The notes: generated by a model not told the origin, from the letters alone. A DNA stretch of 64,000 nucleotides from Micromussa lordhowensis (GCA_964020085.1 OZ026607.1:973103-1037102), one strand, 5' to 3'; counted from the first letter of the stretch, positions 53,065 through 63,202 are shown. Translations and numbers: made by a program.

Positions 53065-55843
53065 GTTATTATTATCTCTTGCCACTGGATAGTGTTATCC
53101 GAGTGTGACGAAACCTAAGACCCCTGAAAACTAAGACCTAAGACCCCACCTTAGTTTTCCACCTTTCAAGCAACCCGGGCCTGAATTCTACTGACTGTCC
53201 TGCAGACTACATGCTAAAGGACCTTGTTAACTTGATTGCAGTTTGCACAAATCGCAGAAGGACTTGGTAAAGCTAAAGTGGTGTTGGCGTTTGTCAGTAA
53301 ACAATATGCGAACAGCGAGAATTGCCGAATGGAAATCCAGTTCGCCCTCAAGGTAAACTCAAAATGTCCATAATTTATAAGTACATGGTTTCGTTATATC
53401 AGGCAATTTAATATTCCGTATAATTCAATCACGGATAGCTGCTAAAACACAAAATATCGATAATTTTTAAGTACGTGGTTCGTGTTATGGAAAGTATCAG
53501 GCGATATAATATTCCAAAAAATTCATTCATTGATAGTTTTTGAAACACAAACATCGATAATTTGTACATAATTTCATTTGGTAAAAGGTGATATTTTCCA
53601 GTTAAGAAACATATGACGTATCGTAAAACAAAATTGTCTAAAACGTGGAATAAAATAAGAAGTAGAAAGTATCTATTTTACTCCTTGTAGTTTTAGAGTG
53701 ATATTACATGACGTGTTTTCAGTCTCTGAAGAAACCGGTGGTGCCGGTGATCGTGGGCGCAGATGATGACTGGCGAAGTACAGTGGTAGGATTATTAGTG
53801 GCTGGGCAAGAGAACCAACCAATCAGCTTACAGAGAGTCGATTCAGAGCAAGGGTTGCAGGAAAAAATACAAGAAATTCAGTAAGTATCATACAACAGTG
53901 CGATAACTGTTGTGAGCGGTGATATCAACTACAAAATTCTCCTTACTGACCTTCATACATTACTTTGCACACCTGGTTGGAGAATTTGAATTGGTGTTTC
54001 GTCTGGTTGTCTCGAAACCTTTTTGTACAATGTTGACCTCGATAAAATCCAACATTCTTCAACTTTGCTCGATCCCCTGCAACCTTGTAGGCGGTCACCT
54101 CACCTAACTCCTTGCTCCAGAGTGGGGCATAAGGCCTTCACATTTGCTCTCCATCTCTCTTGGCTGCAGCACGTATCTCACTCCAGGACTGGCACTCTCC
54201 TCTGGACCTCTCCCTTTCCACTGGTTGTCACCACGTTGTTTTGTTTTACTCTCGGGGGGAGTGGGGCGTGGCGGTATCGTGGGTACCTGGCGTATTGGAT
54301 CACACCTCCACACCCTCCTTATAAGCCTACCACATTTAGCTGTCCAGCTTTAAGTCCTGTCCTGTGTTTAAGGGAAAGATTTGCTTTTAAATTCTCATTG
54401 TTCCTCTATACACCCAGGTTAATGAATGCTTAGCTCTAGTGGTGCGGTTTGTGTTCATTCAATTGATTCCCGTCAAATTTCAGGAATTCCATTTCACCTT
54501 TGCTTGGTCTCAAGGAGGAAACAAGAAGTTACCGTGCACCTATTATTGGTGATCACGTGATCTCCCATCACCAAAAATGGGCTTACTTCCCGGCGAGCAT
54601 CGTCAGCTTTGATCGCGAGACCATGTCCTACACGGTGGACTGGGACGATGGTGATCCGACGGGGAAAGTTCAATCTTACAAGGTAAGCCGAGTACCAAGC
54701 GGATACTTCACTAGCTTCCATTTGAATGATCACGCGCTACCGTTGTACAGCATAATAGACAGTACCACATGAAAGTACTGCTCAATAGCTTTCATATGAA
54801 TGGTCACACACTAGGGTTTCAACAGCAGACTTAAAAGCTAGAACCACCTTGTACAGCATGATAAACAGTACCACATAAAAGTACTGCTCAATAGCTTTCA
54901 TTACGGTACCAGCGTTTCCTTTACAGACTTTAAAGTTAGAACCACCTTGTACAGCATTATAATCAGTACATGTACCACACACCAGCGTTTTATCGACAGA
55001 ACAAACAGTTAGAACCAAAAAAAAAAAGACTCAAGTTGTCACGCAGACAGTAAAGTTTGTACAGTTGTTATGAAAGAGAATTATCCACTTCAGTGTGGCT
55101 TACATGTAGCCCTTTTCATAATCTTTCGTATTCTTGACTGCAGGACGTTGCTATTGATAAAGTTCCAAGTGACGACCAGGTTGGTGTGGACTCCATCGTG
55201 TTATTTCCGCAGGGAAGTTATGGTGCCACTGAAGGAAATAACATTGGAGGAATGAGATTCCATCAAGGAATCGTCACTCGAGTCTACAAGGTTTGTTCTG
55301 ATGTGGCGAATTTCTTGTGATGTGATGGGTGCACCTTAACACTGTGCCTTTAAATGAACTCAATCACGGTATTTTGAGCTATTTTGACCAGGTACAAAAT
55401 TACCTTTGAATTAAAGGAAACGTGGAAATAGTAAAGTTTGCTAAGATAGAAAAACACCAAAGAGATAATAATAAACTTTAAAGAAGCAAGGATGGCTAAG
55501 GATGGAAAAGATTAACACGGATTACAAACGACAAACTTGAACAATTAAGGTTAAACTTTTCGAGATGCGCAAACCGTGATGCAGCTTCTTTAACTGTAGA
55601 AATCCTCTCTAATCAGCTTTTCAATGTCCCACACACCTGAACTAAGGTCTAGCATTTTGACCTTCACAGGATTCTTCTGGAGTGTGTAGATATGATGGAC
55701 ATCACACCAAAGGAGAGGCCGATGGAAAATGGGTCACGTACAGGGATTACAATTTTAACTTTTCTGGTATACCTCTACAAAATCTCCGAATATCTCCCAA
55801 CGCCATGGATGCACTTATGGCCTGTCAGGAAGCCTTTAGTTGA
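44676..55843 (+). CDS. Acyl-anchored Tudor-TIR-TIR-Tudor protein, 13 exons
   Basis: Exons: 44676-45020, 45417-45497, 46174-46428, 47236-47496, 48349-48584, 49107-49351, 50000-50109, 50726-50863, 53242-53352, 53723-53880, 54484-54682, 55144-55290, 55670-55843; phases agree and 2,460 nt give 819 aa. Residues: MGCTPSS myristoylation/palmitoylation motif, coiled coil (about 12-110), Tudor-like/DUF4537-like domain 1 (143-290), TIR 1 (306-465), TIR 2 (490-640), Tudor-like domain 2 (665-815). TIR domains either recruit partners by TIR-TIR contact or cleave NAD+; the anchor suggests action at the inner membrane face. The start is the first Met, which creates the MGxxxS motif. A possible polyA signal ATTAAA follows the stop. 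The introns carry several MITEs and SINEs. I know of no named orthologue. Confidence 0.88.
45166..45330. mobile_element. Foldback MITE in intron 1 of TIR gene
   Basis: Outer arms TGTTGTAGGTCAATTAAATG and ATTTTAAACTACAACA; the inner part is a perfect palindrome around TTCATGATCTATGAA with CTAACCCTAATTA arms. Confidence 0.85.
46174..47432 (+). CDS. Tudor-like (DUF4537-like) domain 1 of TIR gene
   Basis: Two exons (46174-46428 and most of 47236-47496). It contains YFTATIVSF, KYTINWDDQDPSGR, VGSIVLFPQGKY, then GRITHVYD, HTKGDSDGKWVTY and LRISPNVLDIL. The repeated small beta-barrel signature (aromatic cage-like WDD and Y/F residues) suggests a Tudor-like fold. The same blocks recur in the C-terminal domain. 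Family assignment to DUF4537 is from memory of its pattern and needs an HMM check. Confidence 0.7.
46506..46652. repeat. Degenerate tandem repeat, unit about 50-60 bp
   Basis: Four spaced copies of an ACCCTGAAAGGTACC-like block, variably preserved, in intron 3 of the TIR gene. Confidence 0.5.
47473..49351 (+). CDS. TIR domain 1 of TIR gene
   Basis: Starts with DIFISYTK at the end of exon 4 and continues through exons 48349-48584 and 49107-49351. Typical TIR blocks: first strand DIFISYT, KVFVACLSDEYV (box 2 region), EICRQEFQYA, KKPVIPVVVG and FDWMMTVVGLLIAG. Between the first strand and first helix is an unusual Pro/Ser-rich insert with PPSY (residues 332-335), a WW-domain ligand motif. By gapless comparison with SARM1-type TIRs, Ala takes the place of the catalytic Glu before LIQTV, so this copy may be non-enzymatic. 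Confidence 0.8.
49371..49806. mobile_element. TCCGAAA-rich MITE, copy 1
   Basis: Starts AACTTAAATTTCGGAC and ends GTCCGAAATTTTAACGACC...GCAAGTAATG. It shares end and body motifs with the element at 50892-51528. It lies in the intron between TIR 1 and TIR 2. Confidence 0.65.
50000..53880 (+). CDS. TIR domain 2 of TIR gene
   Basis: Exons 50000-50109, 50726-50863, 53242-53352, 53723-53880. Blocks: ADVFVSYCWVNSEKAHKSKQ, FSLWIDTERL (loop typical of enzymatic and adaptor TIRs), KVVLAFVSKQYANSENCRMEIQFAL and KKPVVPVIVGADDDW followed by STVVGLLVAG. It shares the KKPV.PV.VG and VVGLL.AG blocks with TIR 1, showing domain duplication. An acidic NDES stretch lies two residues from the expected catalytic Glu position; activity cannot be judged by eye. 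Confidence 0.82.
50892..51528. mobile_element. TCCGAAA-rich MITE, copy 2, with nested SINE
   Basis: Inverted ends ACATTACTTGTAGAAAA and CTTTTACAAGTAATGT with inverted TTTCGG next to them. A minus-orientation SINE occupies 51145-51345. It begins 29 bp after TIR-gene exon 8. Confidence 0.75.
51145..51345 (-). mobile_element. tRNA-headed SINE nested in MITE
   Basis: Read on the minus strand: GGGAGGCGCGGTGGTCCC, then a B-box-like GGTTTGGGTTCAAGACC and the body GGGCAAGACACTTTACCCTC ending GGGATGCTAG-complement sequence. This is a common animal SINE layout. Confidence 0.7.
52240..52400. repeat. Dispersed repeat copy 2
   Basis: Direct-orientation match to 33800-33990. It sits in the intron between exons 8 and 9 of the TIR gene. 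Confidence 0.7.
52745..53075 (+). mobile_element. tRNA-headed SINE ending in ATT microsatellite
   Basis: A-box-like GTGGCAGAATAATCAGCGCG and perfect B-box GGGTTCGAGTCCC; body shared with the SINE at 15526 (TTGTAAATAGCCAACTG). It ends in an ATT tract at 53008-53075. The apparent poly-Asn ORF on the minus strand is this tract. Confidence 0.85.
54484..55843 (+). CDS. Tudor-like (DUF4537-like) domain 2 of TIR gene, C-terminus
   Basis: Exons 54484-54682, 55144-55290, 55670-55843. YFPASIVSF, SYTVDWDDGDPTGK, VGVDSIVLFPQGSY, MRFHQGIVTRVY, HTKGEADGKWVTY and LRISPNAMDALM mirror domain 1 nearly block for block, yet the intron positions differ between the copies. The stop codon is at 55841-55843. Confidence 0.75.
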
Positions 55844-58137
55844 GAATTCTCTACAGCATTAAACACAAATGTACTTCAATATCACAATATAATGAAACAA
55901 ATCGCTATGACATCAAATGATGCGATCATGGCCTGTAAACAAGTTCCTGATTAGGTTACAGGGCGAATAAAGGAAAACGGCCGGCGAGTGGAGCTTTGGG
56001 CGAGCGGAACGTGTCGAGAGAGGACTGGAAAATGGCGGGGCAGCCACCCGCACTCGGCTTCACTCGCCCAATGTTTTTTGGCGTTCGCTGGGAGCCTTTT
56101 CACAGACCACGTACTACAATGGGATCGCATTCTATAGAAAATATTTTAAATATTCGTACGCACATACCCAGATAATGGGGGACTTATCGGTCAGTATATA
56201 TATATCATGTTGTTATAAAAGAAAACAGGGCACTCGGTATTGTTACACCATAATCGTCTTTGTTAGTTTATTGGTGGTAGACTGTTGACTGTGTCCTTTG
56301 GTCTCGAGATATTTTGTGTGACATGTTAGTTTCGGTGAAGCGTGAAGCCCGATAAATTCGCTCGAAAAAGGAGACAAAAGTGTTCCGCTGTTTCCCCAAT
56401 CCCCCTCAAACGTTTTACGCTTGTTCCATTCCCTTTAGGCTACGTTTTTCCCCAAGAATATACGCTAATTGATCACCAAGGGCGTTTCTTTTTCAAAACC
56501 TTTCGTAGCATGCTTATGTATCGCTGCGAGTTTGGAGGAGTTTAGCGTCGTTGAATTGTATCAATTACCTCAAATTGTACTGGCAATGTGGTGTTCTCGA
56601 AGAATCATCATCATCATTGTCCGTCCATGTCGCACCATGGGACGCATAAGGCGAACGCTTCTCGAATGGAAGAAAGCGCCTATGGGTTCCCGTATTTTAT
56701 TTCACCCTGTATTTACGGGATATATTCTATGATGTATAAAGTCTTTTGCTAGTTGCCCGAGTGAAGGCAGGCCTTCTCGAATTTGAAATAAATTACTGAA
56801 TTCGTATTGTGGTAGTCAACTGGATTGGGAGTTTCCACATTGCATGAAGCGTAATATGTAAAGCGAGACAATAAATCAAATCAAAGAAGGGGTGCCTTAC
56901 CAGCTCTGTATCCCTGGGGGACTCCCACGGGCAAAAAAAGAGCATGCTGGTGGTCTCGTGGATCACGGATTTTGGTGTCACTAGGTTGTGTTCGATTCAA
57001 GTGGTGTCTTAGGGGTCAAACTTTGAGCCACACCCAGATTGGTCACTTTTCGGGGTTCAATTCAAATTTTCCAAAGAGCATCCACGACTTTTTCTCTCTC
57101 CCCAACCCCCGGCATTTTAATTGCTTCGAGCCATCATCCCCTCCGTATCCCTGGTCGAGTTTTACTCAGCGTTGTACAGCGACAAACGTTATGACTAGGG
57201 AAGATTAGGCCGCAGCATTCCTGTCCAAAAAACGTCCTCTATCCCAGCAGTCCGTGTAAGACTCGTCTCAGTTTAGCCGAACGCTAGCTAAGTAGAGCAG
57301 ACTCTTTTGCAAGGTTTGCCAGAGTTTTTCTCGCCTTTAGTGAAACTCAAAAGCGTGCAAAAGAAAACTGCTTTTCCATTCGGTTGGGAATCTTTCCCTT
57401 TTTTGGCATTTTTGGTCTCAAGTTGTCACTTTTCTGTAATTTTCATGACACGCGAATCACGTGACTTCTCGAGCATTGCGAAATTTGCATGCCATCAGAA
57501 TATCTCAGGGATCAGCTCAGCCGCAGGACCTGCTCTCATTTCAATTTGGTACAGAACTATAATTAACAGGTAAGTCAGCCAAAATTAACAATTGCTAACA
57601 GAAGACTCTCGATGGTTGGTGCTGGAATCATGCCGCATTTTAATATTCTTCAGCGTTTTACTGAGGTAGATTAGAGTATTTTTAATACTCTAAAATCATG
57701 ACCAAGCGGGTGAAAGCTCCCCCTCTAAATTGCAATAGCTATGTTTTCCGTGCCCAAGACAACCACAGACAATTTGTTATATAGCAAGGTACTCTTAAGG
57801 GTAATCCTAACGCTGTGATTGGTTATTCTTTGGCCGGGATTTCACCATACGGACCGTTAACGTTTCCATAGAAACGGTCAAATTCGTGTGTTTTTTGGTT
57901 TAAAAAAGCGGCAAATTCAAAATTTAATGCCATATGATAAACTACTTACCAACCTGGCTTGCGCGATCTGCACTGGAGAATATTGGTCCTCGGTCGTTTT
58001 TGTACGGACCAAACGTAATGCCACGACCTCGGCCCAAAATTACCCAGTACGGCCCTCGCGTTCGGTTAATTCGTAAGAGGCTGATATTTTTTTAACACTT
58101 TTTTTGTCCTTCTTTCGTGTTAACTTTCATTTCTAGT
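55844..58137. other. Intergenic; 5' UTR exon of next gene near its right end
   Basis: No coding exon recognised. A strong donor (AACAG|GTAAGT) at 57569/57570 and an acceptor (TTCATTTCTAG) at 58137 suggest a non-coding first exon ending at 57569 for the dehydrogenase-like gene. 57780-58080 resembles part of the foldback family at 9776. Confidence 0.45.
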
Positions 58138-58151
58138 CACGAGATCACGAC

Positions 58152-58553
58152 ATGATCGGGAGAACAGCTTTGCGTTATCTGCTAAGTCAGTATGGCAACC
58201 AGCACATGAGGTATTCTACTAAAACAGCACAGAAAATTGGAATCATTGGCCTGGGAAATGTTGGATCAACAGTTACTAAAAATCTTCTCAAGTCAGGGTT
58301 TACTGTATCCGCCCTGCTTGATAAAAACCCTGAGGTAGGCCATGATCTCCCTGGAGACATACCACGCCCCAGTACGCCGAGGGAACTGGCCACAATGTGT
58401 GATGTGGTTATGACTGCGCTACCTGCCCCACCACACGTTAAACAAGTTCTGACAGGCGAGGATGGCGTTTTAGCGGGGTTACGTTCAGGGGGGGTGTGGA
58501 TTGACCACAGCACCACAGATTATCAGCAGACTCTTGAGCTAGCAGAGAAAGCA
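58152..58553 (+). CDS. 3-hydroxyisobutyrate dehydrogenase-like protein, first coding exon (partial)
   Basis: NAD(P)-dependent beta-hydroxyacid dehydrogenase family, probably mitochondrial. Residues 1-27 are basic and Ser/Tyr-rich (RTALRYLLSQYG...RYSTKTAQK), like a presequence. The Rossmann motif GIIGLGNVGSTVTKNL follows at about 30-45, then STPRELATMCDVVMTALP and the substrate-site-like WIDHSTTDYQQTLELA. The exon starts after the acceptor at 58137 (15 bases of 5' UTR) and ends at GCAG|GTAT, phase 1; the stop read beyond it is intronic. The NAD-binding half is present; the C-terminal domain with the catalytic Lys is not found in the window, so the remaining exons lie beyond 64000 or the gene is truncated. 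Confidence 0.8.
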
Positions 58554-59033
58554 GGTATTTAGATTAAGTTGAAAGAGATTTTAAATATGCCTGCTTTCCA
58601 TGAATGCTGTGCATTTTGGTATTAAGGAAGAGTTTGTGCTTCCCCCAGTTTAACAGGTGGGCTGTTCCAAAAAATCCCTCTGATAATTCGTGAGGTTCAG
58701 GAACTTATGGCATCCCCCGCCCATCCTACACATACGCTACCTTCCCACCCCAAAAGTGGTTGAAAAGCATAGTCATAGTCAACACTGGATCAAACACGTG
58801 ATCAACAGGGTCTCGGGGTCTATGACGTTTGCGACCATTGCTACTGCGCATCTTTTCGGCGCACGAAGTTTATGCCGCAACGTCGCATCCAATCTCGTAC
58901 CTCGAGTCTTCGTTCCTTACTGCGCATGTTGGCTCGACGAAACGAGCGACTCTCGAAAGATCCGTTCGAGGGGCGGTTTTGATTGGCTGTTCGAAAACAA
59001 TGCAAATGACCGGAAGTAAATTAGAGACCCAAT

Positions 59034-59303
59034 ATGGCGGACAACACGCCAAAGAAAATTCTCTCCAAGCCTAGTGTTCATGTCTGCAGGTGCTGCAACG
59101 ACAATGTGTTCGAAAGGCAGCACCCCATTGACCTTTACGGACCAAAGGCCACGAAGGAGTTAATTTTACCTTTACTGGAGAGGCTTACTGGTTTCAAATG
59201 TGACGTAAACGATGGCTTGCCATCAAAAGTTTGTCGTCCCTGCTACGACAAGATTATGAAGTTTAAAAAATTCAGTGACATTTTTCAATCCACACTCTCG
59301 TAA
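59034..59303 (+). CDS. ZAD-like zinc-binding ORF inside mobile element
   Basis: 89 residues. CRCC near the start and CRPCYDKI later give the C-x2-C ... C-x2-C layout of ZAD-type zinc modules, with hydrophobic helix LILPLLERLTGF between. ATG at 59034 has a good context (ATATGGCGG). There is no DNA-binding finger array, so it is a fragment or a stand-alone small protein. The 3' end overlaps the opposite helicase ORF. Confidence 0.5.
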   Translation: MADNTPKKILSKPSVHVCRCCNDNVFERQHPIDLYGPKATKELILPLLERLTGFKCDVNDGLPSKVCRPCYDKIMKFKKFSDIFQSTLS

Positions 59304-59419
59304 CTTAGTCACCTGGTCCCTTATAAGAGCATTAAGAGGTGATATAACCAATACAATCGAGTTAGTTTCTGTCGGTGAGAAGCCAGAATCCATGAAATCT
59401 GCGAAGGGTGCCATAAGTT

Positions 59420-59450
<31 letters not shown>

Positions 59451-59488
59451 CAGCACGGCCAGGACATCTTTTTTCTCCACAATAACAA

Positions 59489-59519
<31 letters not shown>

Positions 59520-59606
59520 CGTAACATTCTCTCTTCCAATTACTTTTAATGCGAAATTTACACCTTGTTCTTCTACCGGCGACAAGGAATTGCCTGAACT
59601 CGCCAT
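59223..59606 (-). pseudogene. RecQ-like helicase N-terminal fragment inside mobile element
   Basis: 127 residues from ATG 59606. It shows helicase motif 0/I (QMQILRIVIVEKKDVLAVLP then TGFGKSLVYQ) and motif Ia (VISPLNALIRDQ), but stops before the DEAH box and the second RecA lobe. The last 18 residues are not helicase-like, suggesting a broken exon edge. Similar fragments are frequent beside transposons in coral genomes. Confidence 0.6.
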
Positions 59607-59796
59607 GTTTATTCTCGACCAAAAAGATCATGCACGGTAGGCATGCGCAATTCAACCGGAAGTCCGCTATTTTCGGACTTCAAATCGGATCTTTCCAGGG
59701 TCGTTCGTTCCCGACCGCTGGTCAAGGGGAACGAAGACGCTGGGTACGAGGGTGCGTCGCATCACGTCATACATCAAGCGCGCGCGCTAAGGAAGA

Positions 59797-59805
59797 AATA
59801 TTTAA

Positions 59806-59879
<74 letters not shown>

Positions 59880-60096
59880 AATCATCTCATATCCAACATG
59901 CGCGAGTGGAATAATTGTTTTATTAAAAACGCCTCCCAAAAATAGAAAACTAGGCTACAATAAAAACAAAAAACCTAAAAAATCACGCATACGCTCACCA
60001 TCTTTGTAGATCATGGTATAATGGCTCATATACCATGATGGCTAAGCCAATGAAAACTCTCGAATTGCATTATCCAATGATCCAGTTTTTTAATAA
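59797..60096. mobile_element. Foldback element family A, copy 2
   Basis: Matches 5695-5996 along its full length in the same orientation, with small substitutions. It lies 45 bp from the preceding element. Confidence 0.85.
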
Positions 60097-60401
60097 AAGC
60101 AAGTATAGGGCTGGCAGCCGCTGCGCTAACTTCACCTGAAATTTACTCTCTTGGATGCTCGGTGAACCCCATTTTTCTTTCCGTAGATCAATTATTCCCC
60201 CGATTTTATCCATTTTACCCCTCCCTCCTTCCCCCCCAAAAAACAGGAAAAATCTGTTAAAAATAATTCGCTTTTTCTGCTCTCGTGAGAGCGAAGTTTT
60301 CTTCGAATGTGAACCGGCAAGGATATTGTTTAGTCTTTTTAGGCCTGTTATATCTCAAGGAACAACATCAGCTCCAAAAGTTTACTTAATATACTTGCTT
60401 G

Positions 60402-60432
<31 letters not shown>

Positions 60433-61390
60433 TTTTACTAATGCAGCTTTTCTTATGGCCGATAGTTATAAGGTAACATAATCTTAAAATAACGAAAACT
60501 TCTGAAAACAACCGATGGTTTATTAACGCGCCATATCTTTAAAACGAGCATGGTGACTCCCCCCCCCCCCCCCCCCCGCCTTTTTTTGGCTTTTTGGCAA
60601 AAGTTGATCTTTACCTCATTTCTTGGTAAGTTTTAAAAACGTCTGTCCTTGGGAATATTTTGGACGCGAACGTCTTAAGAATGCATGTCAGAGAAAAACA
60701 GGCGGATTTGAAATATGTCGGAAGAAGGGGGTCGGCCGATCTCCACCATATTTACGTTGCATGAAGGTCTTAGCCAACTAATAACCATGGTAACATTTTT
60801 TTGTCCATTGTCTTAAGTGTTTCGGAGAACAGACCACCCCCCCAAAAATATGCCCAGTGGCGTGACAAAAGTTGTGATTTTAGGTCAACTTTAGTAGTGT
60901 GTATCTCTGAGGTTATTCAAGTAAACAGACTTGATTTTACATCAACATCACAGTTGTCCTTTGGTAATTCAAATGCATACAAGGACAAATGTTTGCTATA
61001 CATCGCTTATGTTCTACATGCAAACTTAGAAGGCATACTTCGTGTCATTTTATAAACTGGCAAAACTGGGCATTTTCAAATTCTTTTTTCTCAAGGGTCC
61101 GGGAAGATACAAATATTCTACTTATCGCTAGTTACTCACCACACATAGGTCAATGTTTTAAGCCAGTGTTAAAATTGGTCCAGCGAATTCAAATTTTTCA
61201 ACGGTTCCCTTTTTTACCGCTTTGTGGATTGTCGTTTTCCAAGGCAATTTCGATACAACTGTGACTTCAGTGCTGCTGGCAATCTCATTATCCGGATTTC
61301 GCCGAGGTGACTCCCCCAGCGGATAAAAACAACGAATAACGACGGTTTCCTGTGGTGTTACTCATGTTTTCGATGTAATTTATATCCATT

Positions 61391-61663
61391 TTACGCGAGT
61401 TTCAGAACACATTCTTCTGGAGATTGCGTGACAGCAGTGGTTTTCAGTGCGGCCATCAAACCAAAGCGAAATCTCGGGTAAAATTGGCGTTGATACACAG
61501 AATGGTAACGTTTTCCTTGAATAGGTGTTCTTGGACCAGAAAAAGCTTTGAAAAACCCATAAGTGGGCTGAATGTGTCTTGCATCCGCTTGTATTCGTTG
61601 TATTGACTCGCAGAGTAGAAAGTAGAACGCTTCTTTGGAGTCCGTGGGCTTGTTGCTTATCAT
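61391..61663 (-). CDS. Hypothetical ORF, 90 aa, low support
   Basis: MISNKPTDSKEAFYFLLCES... has ordinary protein composition with one basic aromatic stretch (YQRQFYPRFRFG). No motif is recognised. It is arranged head to head with the ORF at 61713, 49 bp apart, which is the only reason to list it. It may be part of an unknown mobile element. Confidence 0.2.
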   Translation of the reverse strand: MISNKPTDSKEAFYFLLCESIQRIQADARHIQPTYGFFKAFSGPRTPIQGKRYHSVYQRQFYPRFRFGLMAALKTTAVTQSPEECVLKLA

Positions 61664-61712
61664 TGATTTCCTTCGAGTTTGGTTTTAGTTTGTTAATTCG
61701 TCAGCCAAGATA

Positions 61713-61943
61713 ATGGTGGACGGATCTTTGAAAAAAACGTTTGCTTGTAGTGATATAAAAAAACTGTCAGATGTATCAATAAACCGACGGCCGACACAGT
61801 CACGGTGCTTGGTAGCCTGGCTTCTTAGTGAAAGTATTGAAAGGTATGGACTACCGGAATACTACTGGAATTTGCGGGAATACGAGAAACTAGCAATCAT
61901 GTTCTTTTCAGCGTTCACGTTCTTTTCAGTGCATGAGAAATAA
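61713..61943 (+). CDS. Hypothetical ORF, 76 aa, low support
   Basis: MVDGSLKKTFACSDIKKLSD... with a plausible mixed helical composition (VAWLLSESIERYGLPEYYWN). No family recognised. It diverges from the 61663 ORF and could equally be chance. Confidence 0.2.
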   Translation: MVDGSLKKTFACSDIKKLSDVSINRRPTQSRCLVAWLLSESIERYGLPEYYWNLREYEKLAIMFFSAFTFFSVHEK

Positions 61944-62710
61944 TGAAAAAGCAAATAACAAAAAATAAGCTACAGACGTTCCCATTGAGTAATTAGGACA
62001 GTAAGGTAAATGTGGATTTTGGCACAAATATCGATGGTTTTATTATTTTCTTTGATATACCCAGCGTTAGTTACTCTCAACAGCCCCTTGGACTGTAAAG
62101 CTTTTTTGATGTGCGCAGTTTAACGTTCATGCCAACTTTTTTTTTTCCTTGATAAGCAAACCTGACGGCTATGCAGTGGTAGACCTATATTCTCTCCCCA
62201 TCCCTTAAGGAGCAAAAATTTTAAGGCTGAAAAAGCTTTAGCTTTGGCTTTGGCTCTTTAATTAAGGTTTCGTTGGTGGTCTCGTTTGTCATCATGAAGT
62301 AATGGCCCAAAGGGAGGAAACTTTGTAGCCCCCCCCCCCCCCCACCCCACCTCAGCTTGGACGAAGCTCAGTATACTGACTGGTAAATTTTCATCAGTCG
62401 GACTAACCACAACCAGAAGATACCTTCTGAACCTCTTAGTTGAACAAGACAAGTTCCTGTTAAAATTACGGTATATTAAAGAAATATAGAATGCGTCGGC
62501 ATTGTTGAATTATATAAGCACGGGGGAGTAGAACAGGAGAGAAAAAAATCCAAGTGCTTACATAACTTAACAATGCACGAGGACAAGCTCTTTATTTCTG
62601 TCATTAATTGTAGCCTAAATGTTTTAAAATGATCGAGAAACTGCGAGCGTTGCGATTCGTCAGTTCGAGTTCATTATAGTGCTTTATAAATAAAATACAC
62701 GCTGCTTAAG

Positions 62711-62926
62711 CGGGACTACACGTTGAAGCATTATTATACAACATTTGTTAATCCGACAATGCTGGAGCGTTTCGGACCCTTGTTTGTTCGACATCTTCTG
62801 TTGGACAAATGTTTGATAAGTCCTCAAACATTCGTCCAACAAAAAAAAAATCGAAAAACATGGGTGCTAAGAGCACCAACACTGTCGAATCAACAAATGC
62901 TGTACAACAATGTTGGAGCGTGTAGC
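62711..62926. mobile_element. Foldback MITE
   Basis: Outer arms GACTACACGTTGAAGCATT and its near complement ending GAGCGTGTAG; ACAACATTTGTT is mirrored by AACAAATGCTGTAC. Inner TTGGACAAATGTTTGA is mirrored by TCAAACATTCGTCCAA. Confidence 0.75.
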
Positions 62927-63202
62927 CCCAGCTTTACATCACAAGCTGCAGCGCGCACAATTTCTTCGCTCTCCTGTATTGTCGAGTTATATAAGCACTT
63001 GAGAATTTAAAAACATTCGGCTGCTCCTCGTACTTCTCTATGCATTCTCTCCTTTTCTTTAAAATTTGCGCACTCGATGGCGTTCAAGCCGCGTGCACTA
63101 TAACTCAAAAAAGCAAGCCTCGTCCAATCATAACGCGCGGAATTTCTCAATTATTTATTAATCACTTAAAAAACATAATGAGATAAACTGGGCAAAGAGT
63201 GC

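Larger units (their letters stand above)
58893..59751. mobile_element. DNA-transposon-like element carrying two gene fragments
   Basis: The ends are inverted: left CTCGTACCTCGAGTCTTCGTTCC, right GAACGAAGACGCTGGGTACGAG; subterminal GAAAGATCCG is also mirrored. Between them lie a ZAD-like ORF (+) and a RecQ-like helicase fragment (-), convergent and overlapping. No transposase is seen; it may be a non-autonomous element with captured exons. Confidence 0.6.
60097..63202. other. Gene-poor stretch with low-complexity tracts
   Basis: Homopolymer C tracts lie at 60558-60577 and 62329-62342, and a foldback at 62711-62926. Two weak divergent ORFs (61391-61663 minus, 61713-61943 plus) are listed separately. 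Nothing else looks coding. It may be intron of the dehydrogenase-like gene. Confidence 0.4.

Noticed and set aside
52738..53085. Poly-asparagine ORF
   Set aside because: Translation of the ATT microsatellite and the SINE head on the opposite strand.
58690..59123. Several 60-109-residue ORFs on both strands
   Set aside because: They overlap the inverted ends of the mobile element in multiple frames and show no domain.
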